Assembly: GCF_964355755.1 (NCBI RefSeq)
Contig: NC_092680.1
Span: 16,841,001-16,905,000 of the forward strand
Source of the DNA: Antedon mediterranea
Lineage: Eukaryota; Echinodermata; Crinoidea; Comatulida; Antedonidae
Reading direction: 5' to 3'
DNA length: 64,000 bases
Shown here: positions 15,401-26,240 of the stretch, one piece after another
Layout: every line of letters begins with the position of its first letter
Numbering within the stretch: the stretch's first letter is position 1
Position numbers and translations under genes: made by a program
Notes under the pieces: generated by a model
Database searches by the model: none
Seen by the model: the letters and a program-made list of their open reading frames with translations, nothing else
What the model was told of the DNA's origin: nothing

Positions 15401-18400
15401 TTATGTGACAAAACAATGTGATTATCACTGCCATTTAAGCATACAGTATCACTACCATGTTGGGAACATTACATTTTTTTGTCAAACGACAGTTTAGTTA
15501 GATAATGTAAACAGAACATTAGAAGATCTCCATAATGCTACTATTAAATTGTGCCTTTTACTTTTAATGGCTCAGGGGTCTATAGAATTAATTTAGACAT
15601 CTGTTAATAAGTATAAACGTATGTTACTTAAATTATGTATCAACTAGGGGTTAAATATTTGATAACGTCACACTGAAATATCGAAAACCACAGTAAACAT
15701 GAAAAGATCAGAGGTCACAGATTATAAATTTACAATTTTCGATACAATACTGTTTGACAAGTATCATAATTGAAAAATAAACAAACAAAGGTCATATTGC
15801 CAATGTTAAAATAAACAGTTGCTTTTTTTAACATTTTAAACTGTTAATGTTTAACTAATCAACATTAAAATCAGGCATCTAATTTTGTGGTTTCACATTC
15901 TGTGGCCAAGCCAGGTTAAAGGTTGGTTTCCATTATACAACACGAGAAATTTGACCATGATCAGTAGCTCACATTAGCTTGATGAGCAGTTTTTTGTACT
16001 AATGGAAACCTCCCTTAAAGGCCAGGTGCGGGCAAAAAATTTCTATTGATCATACATTCCAATAATTATCGATCTACAGTTTCCCCTATGTTTCATAATT
16101 TTTGGGATTTTATTTGTGTTACACGAGCTTGTTGAAAATAAGCACTTTCTTATCAGTGGGGGGATAGTTCAAATTACACAGTAAAATATCTATTCTTTTG
16201 TACACAAATTTTGTAAATAGAGAGGCATTTTAAAAAGCTATGAAAAATAAATGGTGTGGTAAAAAATGTTATCAGATGACTAAATATAGGTAATATAACT
16301 TGAATATTACATTTCTGATATTTTTATTCAACTTCAGATTTTTATTTTCATGCTATAGCAAAAATTATCCACCGTATATCCACCATCTTTTTTCACCGTC
16401 TAGGGAGTCACCAGACATGTTATTACATTAGGTTAACTACCTAACTACTGAAAAAAAGTCTTCCTGGTTTTTATGGAAGAATTTTGCCAAATTTTGTATT
16501 TGACCATATTAAGGGAAATTCATGTTTTTTCGTCTCGATTTCTGTTACAAATATTTGATTTATGTACAATTAACCAAATATTATATTTAAAATTCTTGCC
16601 TGTACCTGAGCTTTAAAATGTAATTTGGGCCTACACGTTTGGTTTACACTCACAAATGTCCCTACATTCCAACCATTACACAAAACGATTTTTTTTTACT
16701 TTCATTATTCAACTTTTCATTGACATAAAGTAACACTTTTTATTAACATTGTTAATAGGATTAAGAAAGAAATTAGAAAACCACAGAGAGAACTCATCTA
16801 CTGTACTATATTAAACATACAGTAATGTGACTAGGGACTGTCTATGGTTGTTAATGACCTTATAGAAAAATTACCCTAACGCAAAAAATGCAGCTAAATG
16901 TTTTGTCTGTTATTAAATGGTAATTATATTATCGTTAATGTATTTTGTCTAAGAATTTAATTCAATAAATTTAATATAGCTGGCTCATGTCATTTGATTG
17001 GACGATTGTGAGTCACATGGCATGCAATAGTATACAAATAATGAATGTTTATGAGTGCGATGGTACATATAATTTCATGAAGTGAAAGGTAAAATTCTAT
17101 TTTGATAGACAAAGCACGAGTTAAAATAGAATTTAATATCACCGAATTAAATTATTTGTACTATCGCACTCATCTTAAACATTCATTATTTGTATTCCGT
17201 ATCCTCGGGTTTAATCCAACTTCTGGTCTAATCCCACCACCTACTTTATGTTTGATTTCAGAAAAAGGTGTATCCCTGGGTATATAGTCCCAGTATTGAC
17301 TTTTGGTCTGGATGTAGGCCTCTCTCTCATCTGAAGATGAGTTTTTACAAGAAATGCTTACCAATCTTTTTTTTTTCCTGAATCAGGGTTTCCCCAGGTT
17401 TAGTTTCACTCTCCAAAGTCAGCCCAATTTCGTGTTCTAGGGATATGCGGCAATATTACATTTGAAAAAGAAGATTTCTTTTACTAACCTTTTTCTAGGT
17501 AATGCTGTAATTCTCTCCTTCTCGTGTCCAATTGTTTCTCTGATAATGAAAAAGGCCATTTGCTTGGAAATTTAGGAAACTGAAAGTCGGCAAACTCTCT
17601 TTTCAGGTTTGAATGCAAAGTTGCAAATTCACTGAATCTATGTGAACACACCAATACACCAGCATTGTAAATATTATAAGCCTATCAAAAAAAAAATGAA
17701 ATTTATCTAAATCAATTTTGTCGATAACACTGTGTAAATATGGATTTACAAAGAGTACATATTGATACTATAGTCAAATCAGAAACATGATGTAATTCAA
17801 CGAAATGTTCAATTTAAAAATTTGCATATTATTATGATGAAATTTCTTTCCTCTGGCCAAACAAGTGACATCTTGGTTTACACAGAGCAAGCATAGACAA
17901 AAATGAACTGGTTTTCAATAAAATAGTGTGGCTTTTGTCAGTCTATCTAGGTTACTGTAATTGATCAAATAAGCTACTTCATTCTACACTGCAATAAAAT
18001 AAACACAGTACATATTCACAATCACATACGGGAAATCAACTTTAAAATACCAATTTATTTTTAACATTTATGTTTTCCAGGATACTGAAATTAAAAGATA
18101 TTGGTTGTTACTGTCAAATAACAGTACCAGTCAAAAAACAACTGGGCCTAAATAAAGATATGGGTTTAGATTTAAGTAATTACCACGGCAGTTATATGCA
18201 TGAAAATCAAGTATGCGTAATACTGTAGACTGTAAATGGCAGTGCTGCAGTTGCAGATAAAATGCATTATAGTCAAGTAAGCGCAACAGTTAAGAATTGC
18301 ATTGAGTCAAATAATAGCTGCAGGCAAATAAGCATGGCAGTCAATATTGTAGTCAAGTATGCGTGGTAGTTAAATAAGGGCTGAAGTTACAATTAAATAT

Positions 18401-21400
18401 ATGCACAGGGGACTTTCAAAGCATAACAGTTGAAAAACGCTGTAGTTAAATTAGCGTTACAACTAAAATAAAGACGTTAGCTAGAACAAGCAGCTAAATA
18501 ACGGCAGCATTCAAATATTTGTGGCACTTAAATAAGTGTGAAAGTTAAATAAGTTCTAGTAAAGTACTAAGTACCCGTCAGGGTCCCTACCTAGGGTTAC
18601 AGGTCTCAGGTCTTTAGTTTTTAGTTTGTTTTTTTTTTAAATTAATTAGTGTTCCATGACCTTCTCATCAAAATTAATGTCATTCATTGTTGTGCTGTGT
18701 CAATGTCAATGACAGCGAAATGTCCCCAATAATGGGGATACTGTAGCTATGCAAACAAGTAATAAGTAAGTAAGTAAAATAGTCTTAATTTTATACTACA
18801 TCAAAGTACTGACAAAAAAGTGTGATGTGCCTAAATATGGTAATGATATGTCTATGGGCACATCATACTTTTTTGTCACAAAAGTTTGATAGTGTAGACA
18901 GAGCTTTAAGCTATATTACATTAGGAGGCACCAATTTTCTCACCACAAACTTTTCTCCATTTTTACTATCTTGCCTATAGTCTGGTATTGTAATTGAAAC
19001 TTGTCTTTTTTCACTGTAGTCATAGTTTGAATAGCCTGACGATTCGTCACTTGGTTCTCCTCGTTCCTCTCGTAAATTTGGAACCGAGATGATTGTTAAC
19101 GTTAATGACGACCCTCCTTGTTTGATCAAGTCCACAACATGCTTATGAGTGGCGCCTTCTACATTCTCACCATTTCTGAAGAAAAAGAAATATTTGTAAG
19201 TGTATAGTATATTTTTGATATATCCCTATGGATGTTTTATATTTCAAGATGTATTGTCCCCCAAAGCCATGAAAAATGAAGATTACTAAAATCAGACTAT
19301 AAATAGGCCATTTTGCAGTTTTGATTAAGTTATTCACTTCTATAAAAAAAAAAAAAAAAAATATTATTTTATTTAAAAGAAGACAAAAGAAACGGTTAAT
19401 TTTAACCAAAAACCATTGTTTGACAGCTTTAAATTACATTTTTTCAGATAAATAACTTTTTTTCAATTCAGTTTTTGGTCAAAGTAAATAACTATTAAGT
19501 GGCAATAAAATGGCATAATCAATAACAAATAATCAATAACAAATATTGAAAAAAAAAATTGTTAAGGGGAAATTATATCTTTAAGATTAGCAACACAGTG
19601 CTGTTAATTTTTTTCAAAGAAAAACAATAAATCGGTATTCTCTGTAAATTCATTAAGAATATTTTTTCTTGATTTAATATCAGATGTGTGTATTTATATC
19701 ATGCCCCCAAATAAGTTACAAATTATGCAATTTGATAGTAAACACAATCACTAATTCCATACATTATAATGTCAATGCTTGAGGATAAACGTCACAAGAT
19801 ATTAATTTACCTGACAATGATGGCTATTCTATTTTTGTCATTTACAAATTATATCATTTCGGTTTCCAAAAATAAAATGATATAAATTGTTATTAATAAA
19901 ATTAGAAATAATTTCTAATTCTAGTGTACTAATAATAATTTATATTATTTTACAATTATTGTATTGAAAACAGCCTCTAAAACTTGTCATCCCTGTACAG
20001 TGTATATCGTCAATCAGAATGTACAGTATCAGCATTGTAATAATTAATCTTCGGGTAATATTAATTAAAATATTAATTAAATTTGTATTCTTTAAATTGT
20101 TGGAAGGCTATTTTGAATAAATTATATTTGTAATACTATTAGATATTCAATTTAACATTTATTTCGACCAGAATCAAACTTTGTAATGAACATAGATTAA
20201 ACAAATAAAACAACAACAAAAAAAGTTGGTAGAGGGACCACATAGACACTTAAGATGTATTGTAACCTGAAAAAAAATTCTTAACCAAATTTTTTTTGAA
20301 TATGCCATTTAAATGTAACTTAATAGTTATCCACTTTGACTATTGGATCGAACAAAAAAATACATTTACCTGAAAAAAACTGTAATTTAAAGCAAAAAAA
20401 TTGTCAAATTGGTTGCTAACCAATTGGTTGAATTTAACAATTTATTTTATCATTTTATTTTATAAACCACTTTTTTTTTCTATGGAAGTGATTAACTTTA
20501 TTAAAACTACAAAACAACATATTTAAAGTCTGATTTAATTAATATTCATTTTTCATGTTTTTGAGGGACAATACTTTAACAAGTCCGTCACTTTGGTCCC
20601 TCCTTATATACACAATCCATACAAAAAATTAACAAAAAACAAGTTTACATGTTCAGTGCCTTGGACAATCTGGCACAAGTACATGGCCACTGAACAACGC
20701 AAGACGAAATAAAAAATCATGACATTAAATAATACAGTGTATGTTGTAATTGCGTGGGAGTTTGCTAGACATCCTATTATTAGTGTTATTAGTTAAAAAA
20801 TAATTTTGCTCAACCTGACTAAATACCTGTACTTTAAGGAAGTAAACACAATGAATGATACTTGCAAATAGTTATTTGGTAGAACTCAACCAATGATCTC
20901 AAAATTATACTCAAACCCATTTCCTATTATTTCTATAAAGTCTAATTCTTTCTGACTATAGTTTCAATATTGATCTTTGCCATTTGACTGGCATCATGTG
21001 GAATTATTTTGTTCCATTTTAAAGTTCTATTCAATGGATCTCAACAGCTCTGTCTATAGAGTTCTGCGGTGCTGACATCACAACGGTAGGTGGCGCTGCG
21101 TGGACGGTAGGTGGCACTGCATGGTTGCTAGCCAACCAAAAAATGCGTTCAACCTGCCTGAGTGACTCCTAGTTCACCAATGGTTTGGAATAGGCTTATT
21201 GAAGTAGTCATTTTAAAACTTAATCATTTTCAATAAAAACAAACTAAAATTTCAAAAGATCACTAAATATTTGTTTTTAACAATCTATTTATTCTTCAAC
21301 TACAGTTTAAGTTAAACAAAATCAAGCTAAGATATAATTTGATAGAAACACAAATCTATAGTGGTTATCAACATATAGTGTTGAATGCATTTTTGGTAGC

Positions 21401-24400
21401 ACCATTTACCGTTGTGACATAACACCGCAGAACTCTATACATTGTTCTGCTCCTCAGTTAGACTGAGTCCACCTTTTTACCATGGCCTATTAGTCCTAAA
21501 CATCTGAAAGCGGAGCTTTTATGTTGATTAAATATATAATTATTATTATAGTTTACTAGGACAGATTGTTTGTTTTTTTTGCTTTATTTTTTCTTTGTTT
21601 CATTGAAATAGACTCATGAAAATATTCTCCGCATTCAACTTATAAACATTTATTATTTGTACATTGTATTTAGTATTGTACTATTTTATTTTACACAAAT
21701 TTCTTGGGCTTGCTTTTATTATTTTTACTGTATGGTCATTAGAAAAGAAATCAATTTCAATTTTAAAATGGTATTCTTACAAAAATGCTCTGAGAATTCA
21801 GTACATTTCATGATAGCTTTGGCAAAAACTCATCAGAAGTAATCGCACAATTCTGAAAATTCTTGTCATATTATTAGACATAAGAAGCATTATACAATTA
21901 TGGAAGAATTTCATTACATGTTATAATACAATGCATTACTCCCATTGGGGATGGCGGATAATGCTGTCAGTAGCTGCTAAGCATGATTGTGTATGTTGCT
22001 AATCATTAAGGCTCATATAATGCAGCATATGGTGCAGAAGTTATCACCATTAAAATCTATTTTTAGCATCTCTTTATTAATATTATCCACCATAAATAGA
22101 AAATCTATATTCACAAAAACGAACAAAATATGTTTAAATATATTTATTTCATTCTTTGTTTTATACATTTCAGATAATTATCTAATTATCTTAAAAAATA
22201 TATTATTTTATATTCATTAGAACTATGATTGATTTTATAGTAGACATTCATTTTAAGTTAAGCCAAACCAGATCACAATTGGTGATTTAACATTAAGTGC
22301 CATGGACCTAGAATATTATCCTGTAATCCAAAATTAAAAACATTGCATGAAAGTTGGTTGTAGTAAGCCTGATGATAGGAATAGAAAAAGGCAAATATAT
22401 AAGCATTTTTTATACAGTGGAAAATTCAGTATTGTATTGTTTCTCAAGTGGACATGTCATTGGAAAAGAAAATTGGTGATTTATTTTAATAATTGTGAAC
22501 TGATTGTGGAAATGTTGTTGGCTTTTTCCAGTAATAACTGAAGGTTTTTGTTTAAGCTCGGTTCCGAGGCAATGCAAGGACGTAAGCACAGCGCCAGCAG
22601 TGATTTGATCAGGTACAAGCGACTTTTCGGGAGATTCATCACATCATGATTGGTTGCTTTTACGTCCTTGATTTAGCCCAAGAGATGCCTATTTTGGTTT
22701 TTTGGGTATCTCTGTATGCTATGCTAATTACCAAAATGCATATTTTATGGTTTCTTTCCCGTGCTGATGTGCTCATCAGCATATATTTCTGGACAATAGT
22801 TTTACACAAAAAAACTCTAATTTTCATGTATCTTTTTTAAAAACCATTTTATCACTTTTCTTATACATAATACAGAAGGCTAATTTCAAAAATAAGGCTG
22901 GAAAAAAGGTAGTAAGTCATAGGTACGTAGACCATCCAATATGGCTGACAGCAATAGATCAATCAGATTACATCAGTTTAAAATTATTATTCCTACTCAG
23001 TCACAGACTCATCTCAAATAGCGTGTGCGATGCATGTTCTGGTCAGGGTTTGGGAACAAAACGCGTACGTTTGTGATTTGTTTTTTGTGACGTTTGCTCC
23101 CAAACCCTTCCCATCATGCATTGTGCAATGACGTTCCTCGTGAAATCAAGCTATTTGCAAAAATCTTACTGGCCAAACAAAGACCAAAGCAAATCACGAT
23201 CATTATGATATAACAATCCCCTCATAATTATACAACTTTTTTTAAATTATTTATGTTTGTTTGTTTGTATGTTTGTTTATATATTTAGGCAATTACCAAT
23301 GGGTAACCATAAGCAAATTCATTCACTATCTTTCGTAAATGTTATTTACATATTAGACTAAATTTATTTTGTAAAACTGTTTGTTTATATCATAATATTA
23401 ATAGCAACATTTTTTTCACATTATCGATTGCAAGCCGATTTCCTCAGTTGCAAAAAAATATGATTGATGACGGAAAAGCAACGCTTTCTAATCTATTAGT
23501 ACAGTGAATAAACCTTTTCACGCCTCTAACCTTAATCAAATTCTTGTTCACAAGTACTCTTTAACCTTCCATGTCTTATAATTCAAGATTTTTTTTTAAT
23601 ATTTAATAAATTAGTACTCGTAGTAGAAATAACAACCATGACAAAACATAATGGCATTCTGATTGGAAATAAATGGTTCTTTTTTCATTTAAAATTTGCA
23701 AAATTTGCAGCATTCAGATGCTGCAATTTAAACAATTTAGTGATGATGTTGAATTTTAAAATGATTAAATAGAAAAAAAACTTTTTGTTTTATATTATAA
23801 TTTTTGTTTAGTTATTGACACCACAGGCCTAGTGTTATTTACATTAAAAATGCATATTTACGTAAAATTGTGAACGTCTCAATAACATTAAAATTATAAA
23901 TATAATGAATTAGCATGTAATTGATAACTTTTTTTATTTTGTTGGGCGAGGATTAGTATGACCAGATTTTTTTCGCAATTTGAATCAAGATACTTAATTC
24001 ACATTGGAAAGGAAATTTCAAATTGAGGAAAGTATTTTCAAAATTCAGTATTTGATCATAACCTAAAAGCATGATAACCTTAAAGTAAATATATATCCTA
24101 CATAATTTATAATAGTTCAAGTGATTAAATTATTAACTTAACAGAATAAAATAAAATGTTATAATTAATAATTATGAATTTTGGATAAATGTTTTAATAA
24201 TAATAATATAAGGCAAAAAACTGAATGGCAAATCAGGGCCTACTTATTTATAAATAGGTAGGCTAGCTTACTTTACTAACTATAGCAAGACTCAGAGTAC
24301 TAGCCTCTTTCACAATTTCAAAGTGCATAGATAGAGGCTGATATAGGCCTAGTGATAGATAGGCTAGGTCTAGCTAGGCCTAACTAGTACTAGGCCTACT

Positions 24401-24887
24401 AATACTAGGCCTATTTCTATACTAAGTTATAGTCATACTAGGCTAGTTAGCCTAGACTAGTTAATGTCTTATCTAGCTAGTAGGCCTATAGTATAGCCTA
24501 TACACTCGTATTCTAGCCTGAGATGTATTAGTCTATGCCTAGCATATAAGCTTGGGCTATTCTATGAACTAGCTAGGCCTAGGCTAGGCCTACATGTTGT
24601 GTTGACTGTTGACAGCTAGCTGGACTAGCTAGGCTGCTATATGCTAGGCCTACTCACACTTCCAGTATGCGGTCTCCCTTCAGGATCCCAGCCTTTTCTG
24701 CAGCTCCACCTTCCAAAACTGCGCTAACATGTTGAAGAGGTGCATACAACTCTCCATTTATACTCTTCAGTTGACCACCTTCACTGACTTGTCCACGAAC
24801 GTTAAATCCAAAACCAGTTTCACTTTTATGAATTTTAACAACCCGAGGTTCAATTTCTTCACTTCCCTGAATGTTTGCCTCCGCCAT
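425..24887 (-). CDS. SNX27: Sorting nexin-27 (PDZ-PX-FERM endosomal recycling adaptor), 3' end beyond window
   Basis: Nine coding exons on the minus strand, all with GT-AG ends and matching phase: 24887-24658, 19175-18944, 17681-17489, 14780-14704, 13009-12902, 12026-11951, 5981-5821, 1282-1193, 574-425. They give 439 residues starting [11 protein letters not shown]; the vertebrate protein is about 540, so roughly 100 C-terminal residues lie left of base 1. Order seen: PDZ domain (about residues 14-104) with the GFGF carboxylate loop and the SNX27-specific insertion [19 protein letters not shown], known to bind VPS26 of retromer; PX domain (about 133-245) with HRFSEF, the PxxPxK loop and RRREL, the residues that bind PI3P; then a FERM-like module (from about 247) including [13 protein letters not shown]. 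Known role: on early endosomes it binds PDZ-ligand cargo and returns it to the plasma membrane with retromer and WASH. The ATG at 24887-24885 (ATCATGGCGG) is chosen because coding similarity begins there. Identification rests on remembered homologues. Confidence 0.95.
1714..1731. repeat. Poly-G tract in a SNX27 intron
   Basis: An uninterrupted run of about 17 G on the plus strand (C on the SNX27 sense strand). The exact length may be unreliable in the assembly. Confidence 0.8.
2363..2480 (-). mobile_element. Probable 3' end of a dispersed retroelement
   Basis: A (TAA)n tract at 2363-2378 is followed by AAAACTTTATTTAATCACGG and a unique-looking block up to about 2480. Read on the minus strand it ends in AAATAAAGTTTTTATTATTA, the shape of a LINE or SINE 3' tail. 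No coding remnant is visible. The rest of this intron (1283-5820) is AT-rich with no exon I can support. Confidence 0.4.
4030..4140. repeat. Short minisatellite, ~31-bp unit, 3-4 copies
   Basis: The core GTTAGGCTCATGGACGAG recurs at about 31-bp spacing (GGCTCATGGAACAGG, GTTCATGGACAAGG, GGCTCATGGACGAG twice). It lies in the SNX27 intron between the exons at 1193-1282 and 5821-5981. Confidence 0.7.
4556..4803 (-). mobile_element. tRNA-derived SINE
   Basis: Read on the minus strand from 4803 it begins GTGTGTGGCCAAGCAATTAA, which resembles a pol III A box, followed about 45 bases later by GGGGTTCGAAGCTC, a clear B box. A body of about 170 bases follows (4560-4725). A body copy without the tRNA head is at 47800-47985 in the same orientation. 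Family name not known. Confidence 0.65.
6460..6859. mobile_element. Long palindromic MITE-like element (~400 bp)
   Basis: The arms 6460-6600 and 6718-6859 are inverted copies. Paired segments include ATTAGGGATGTACATATGAT with ATCATATGTACATCCCTAAT and GATTAAGGATATCGCCGCA with TGCGGCGATATCCTTAATC. The centre holds about 110 non-palindromic bases. The arms are far more GC-rich than the surrounding intron. No ORF. Confidence 0.75.
7617..7868. mobile_element. MITE with GCCTGGTTTCCATAAAATCG inverted termini
   Basis: Left end AAGCCTGGTTTCCATAAAAT; right end ATTTTATGGAAACCAGGCTT, flanked by TTAA/TTTAAA. About 250 bp, no ORF. The interior carries another inverted pair built on GATTCATCG and CGATGAATC. 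Its right end touches the left terminus of the larger element at 7866-10717. Confidence 0.8.
7866..10717. mobile_element. Large (~2.85 kb) inverted-repeat element carrying a nested second element
   Basis: Left terminus TTAAAGGGGGATTCTGGATT (7866 on) matches in inverted form the right terminus at about 10695-10717 (AACCCGGAACCCCCCTTTAA). It encloses a second inverted-repeat element at 8236-9500, so one transposon inserted into another. No long ORF, so probably non-autonomous. It fills much of the SNX27 intron between the exons at 5821-5981 and 11951-12026. Confidence 0.6.
8236..9500. mobile_element. Inverted-repeat transposon (~1.27 kb) nested inside 7866-10717
   Basis: Left arm about 8236-8278, including ACTTGTTAAGCGTCACC; right arm about 9463-9500, including GTGTGACGCTTAACAAGT. 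Arms pair over about 40 bases. The interior includes a run of CTAGCAAA/TTTGCTAG words at 8385-8520 and an open frame of 102 codons at 8824-9132 with no recognisable domain. Probably non-autonomous. Confidence 0.65.
11090..11364 (-). mobile_element. Dispersed repeat, family with terminus AAGATGTATTGTCCC (copy 1)
   Basis: Shares an ordered series of segments with 19242-19585, 20249-20577 and 34874-35443: TAAAGATNTANTGT at one end, GAATATGCCATTT, ACCTGAAAAACTGTAATTTA, TTAACTTTATTAAAA, then TTCATTTTTCATGTTTT and GGGGACAATAC at the other. About 275 bp, in a SNX27 intron. Confidence 0.65.
11768..11870 (-). mobile_element. tRNA-like SINE head fragment
   Basis: On the minus strand the segment reads GACTGGTTAGCCAAGTGGTT AGGACACAG, an A-box-like tRNA start. 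A convincing B box is not seen, so this is a decayed or truncated copy. Confidence 0.4.
12515..12856. repeat. Minisatellite, ~13-bp unit (CATTTGTGACACT)
   Basis: Many direct copies of CATTTGTGACACT with variants CATTTGCGACACT and CGATTGCGACACT, the last forming a near-perfect run at 12760-12805. Longer units containing ATGTTCTCACT interrupt it. It ends about 45 bp from the SNX27 exon at 12902-13009 and is intronic. The open frame across it is a repeat artefact. Confidence 0.9.
13065..13190. mobile_element. MITE family A, copy 1 (SNX27 intron)
   Basis: Left end TAAGCTCTGTCTACACTATC; right end GATAGTGTAGACAGATCTTTA. The inner part has GATGTGCCCATATATGGAC followed by TTTTTTTGTCAAACT. This is the pattern of the family: TIR of about 26 bp, 120-165 bp long, apparent TA target. 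Other copies: 15373, 18779, 29019, 33424, 41193, 42334, 44067 and partials 44973, 46219. Confidence 0.85.
13318..13560. mobile_element. Possible SINE/LINE 3'-end fragment
   Basis: Begins with an AATAATAATAAA-type tract followed by TATTTATATAGCGCCTAATG and GGTGCTTTACATTAGACCC, a pattern common in SINE and LINE tails of marine invertebrates. It contains a loose internal duplication of AACTATCCCC with AGTCNAGGTTTC (about 13410 and 13530). Identity uncertain. Confidence 0.45.
15373..15521. mobile_element. MITE family A, copy 2 (SNX27 intron)
   Basis: Left end TAAGCTCTGTCTACACTATC is intact; right end is diverged (GATAATGTAAACAGAACATTA). The interior retains the TGTGACAAAACAATGTGAT segment. Confidence 0.75.
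15916..16019. mobile_element. Short MITE (~104 bp), termini AAGGTTGGTTTCCATTA
   Basis: Left AAAGGTTGGTTTCCATTATA pairs with right TAATGGAAACCTCCCTTAAA. Possible TTAA/TA target at both ends. It lies in a SNX27 intron; no ORF. Confidence 0.75.
16997..17195. mobile_element. MITE family B, copy 1 (SNX27 intron)
   Basis: Inner inverted pairs: ATACAAATAATGAATGTTT (17031) with AAACATTCATTATTTGTAT (ending 17195), ATGAGTGCGATGGTAC with GTACTATCGCACTCAT, and AAAATTCTATTTT with AAAATAGAATTT. A related copy is at 38722-38895 in ATP5F1A. Confidence 0.75.
18175..18560. repeat. Degenerate tandem repeat, CAGTTAAATAAGCG-like
   Basis: Irregular, diverged recurrences of a ~20-25 bp pattern such as GCAGTNAAGTANGCGTGG and AGTTAAATAAG. 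The copies are too diverged to set a fixed unit. It lies in the SNX27 intron between 17681 and 18944. Confidence 0.6.
18779..18908. mobile_element. MITE family A, copy 3 (SNX27 intron)
   Basis: Right end AAGTTTGATAGTGTAGACAG AGCTTTAA is intact; the left end is diverged (TACTACATCAAAGTACTGAC). The interior has GTGATGTGCCTAAATATGG and its inverted partner GGGCACATCATAC. It ends 36 bp from the 3' end of the SNX27 exon 18944-19175. Confidence 0.8.
19242..19585 (+). mobile_element. Dispersed repeat, AAGATGTATTGTCCC family (copy 2)
   Basis: Starts TTCAAGATGTATTGTCCCCC, then CATGAAAAATGAAGATTA, ATAGGCCATTTTGCAG and TTAAGTTATTCACTTCT, and ends near AATTATATCTTTAAG, the inverted match of its start. 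Orientation is opposite to the copies at 11090 and 20249. It contains an A-rich tract at 19344-19361. Confidence 0.65.
20249..20577 (-). mobile_element. Dispersed repeat, AAGATGTATTGTCCC family (copy 3)
   Basis: TTAAGATGTATTG at the left; GAATATGCCATTTAAATG, TTTACCTGAAAAAAACTG, GTGATTAACTTTATTAAAAC, TTCATTTTTCATGTTTTTG and AGGGACAATACTTTAAC follow in the same order as the copy at 11090. In SNX27 intron 1. Confidence 0.65.
21055..21439. mobile_element. MITE with TATAGAGTTCTGCGGTG termini (~385 bp)
   Basis: Left TATAGAGTTCTGCGGTGCTG pairs with right ACACCGCAGAACTCTATA, followed inward by ACATCACAACGGTAGGTGGC and its inverted form ACCATTTACCGTTGTGACAT. The motif GGTAGGTGGCNCTGC is directly repeated at 21086 and 21108. 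SNX27 intron 1; no ORF. Confidence 0.8.
22553..22620. mobile_element. Half-copy of the MITE at 57394-57544
   Basis: AAGCTCGGTTCCGAGGCAATGCAAGGACGTAAGC (shown in overlapping short words: AAGCTCGGTTCC, GCAATGCAAGGACG) matches, in inverted form, the right terminus of the element at 57394-57544. The other end is missing or too diverged to see. Confidence 0.5.
23029..23123. mobile_element. Short palindromic MITE-like element (~95 bp)
   Basis: Left arm CAGGGTTTGGGAACAAAACG; right arm CGTTTGCTCCCAAACCCTTC, with ATGCAT words at both outer ends. Likely a foldback element in SNX27 intron 1. Confidence 0.6.
24230..24655. repeat. AGGCCTA/CTAG-rich low-complexity tract in SNX27 intron 1
   Basis: A stretch made largely of overlapping TAGGCCTA, CTAGGC and GCTAGCTAG words, ending just downstream of the exon 1 donor. 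The same words occur as short clusters elsewhere in the window (9640-9730, 51220-51310, 53160-53225). No coding or RNA structure is evident beyond the many small palindromes. Confidence 0.6.
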
Positions 24888-24914
24888 GATTACCACCCTG
24901 GATTCTCTGATAAA

Positions 24915-24924
24915 GTCATGTGAC
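24915..24924. promoter_or_regulatory. Palindromic M-box/E-box GTCATGTGAC upstream of SNX27
   Basis: The 10-bp palindrome GTCATGTGAC lies 28 bp upstream of the SNX27 start codon. It is the M-box form of the E-box bound by MITF/TFE-family factors, which drive lysosomal and endosomal genes in vertebrates. A role here is inference from sequence and position only; a 10-mer can occur by chance. Confidence 0.4.
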
Positions 24925-26240
24925 TTGTTGTGTTGTTTACATATTTTAGAGGGCGGTATAATATTTACGCCTATACTTGTACTCTACTGTAGTACGACTT
25001 CTAAATTTTTACATGACACTGATAATCTTGACCAGCAATGTTATACTTCCATAATATCTACCTTATTCCACCCACCCAATTTAATTTCTTACTGTTGGGT
25101 GAATACGTTTAACATTTTAATAACCTAATCGCCTAATTGCACATCAAAAGTTGGGGGAGATAATATATGATATCATCACGGAAGTGACTACAACTAACTT
25201 TCCTCCAATCCGAAACCAGCATCTTGGGAAATAGACTGACAATCAGAATTCGCCAGGGAGAGAGCAAAAATACATAAATTATTTGATTAAAAAATAATAT
25301 TATAACAAAATATAACAAAATATAAAATATGTATTCACATATACCGTAGACGAAAATATATTGTTTAAAATTACCTATAATAAGCATTTCATAATGCGTT
25401 TTCTTTATAACTTAACTTTGATACATTTTGGAGTCATAAAAAGTGCGGCCTTTAGAATTCTAACATATTGAAATAATAACATATAAAATGATTTTTAAAA
25501 ATAAGATACGGAAAATTCACAAGTTACACGCAGGCCTACAATTATTTTAATATCAGGCGTATAGATTTATTAATTTCAAGTTATTTGTAGATTTTCTAAA
25601 CAAGTTTGTTTTAAAATCATGATATTCATACAATGTAAGATAAGTAATACTAATATGGTATAATACTGTATAATTTATTGTTTAGATTACTGGATGACAT
25701 CCTGTTCAGACCCTGTGACACGTCAATCACAATGTTGCAGGAGGACTCCAGTTTCCTGTTATAGCTTTTGTTCTTAAATTTCCAATTACCCTTTCCTTCT
25801 CCATGCATTCCCATTTAGAATAGAATATAATATTATGTTTTCTAATGCATATTTCTTGATAAAATGTATTGTACTATGTTTTTCATTAAATTAATGCTAT
25901 GTCCTCGCTGTGCCCTCAACCTTGGTAGCGAGGCTTGTTTCCAAAAGAAAGTCAGAATAATAATGATCTTAATAATTATAATACACATGATAAAAACATT
26001 AAATTATTAATAGTTGGAAGAGTATTTAATCGTTTTAATTTGTATATCTACTTTGACATTCATGCTAAACACATTGCGTTCCATTAGTGCCACCATTTGG
26101 AACCAGAGAACACAAAGTTATAAAAATTACAAAATTCTTTACCCACACTCACATCTAATTTTAAATTTTTGGCCACACGATTTTATTTAGCAGCAGATCA
26201 CAATATTATAAACATTTAACCAACCACAAATAAACTTGCT
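24925..26240. other. Intergenic spacer left part (SNX27 to TPR gene)
   Basis: Upstream of SNX27, before the LINE remnant. AT-rich, with no exon, tRNA or inverted-repeat element that I can support. It should contain the SNX27 promoter and 5' UTR near 24890-25100. Confidence 0.5.

Noticed and set aside
24230..24655. CRISPR-like or satellite array
   Set aside because: The AGGCCTA words are irregular with no fixed unit or spacer; this is an animal intron.
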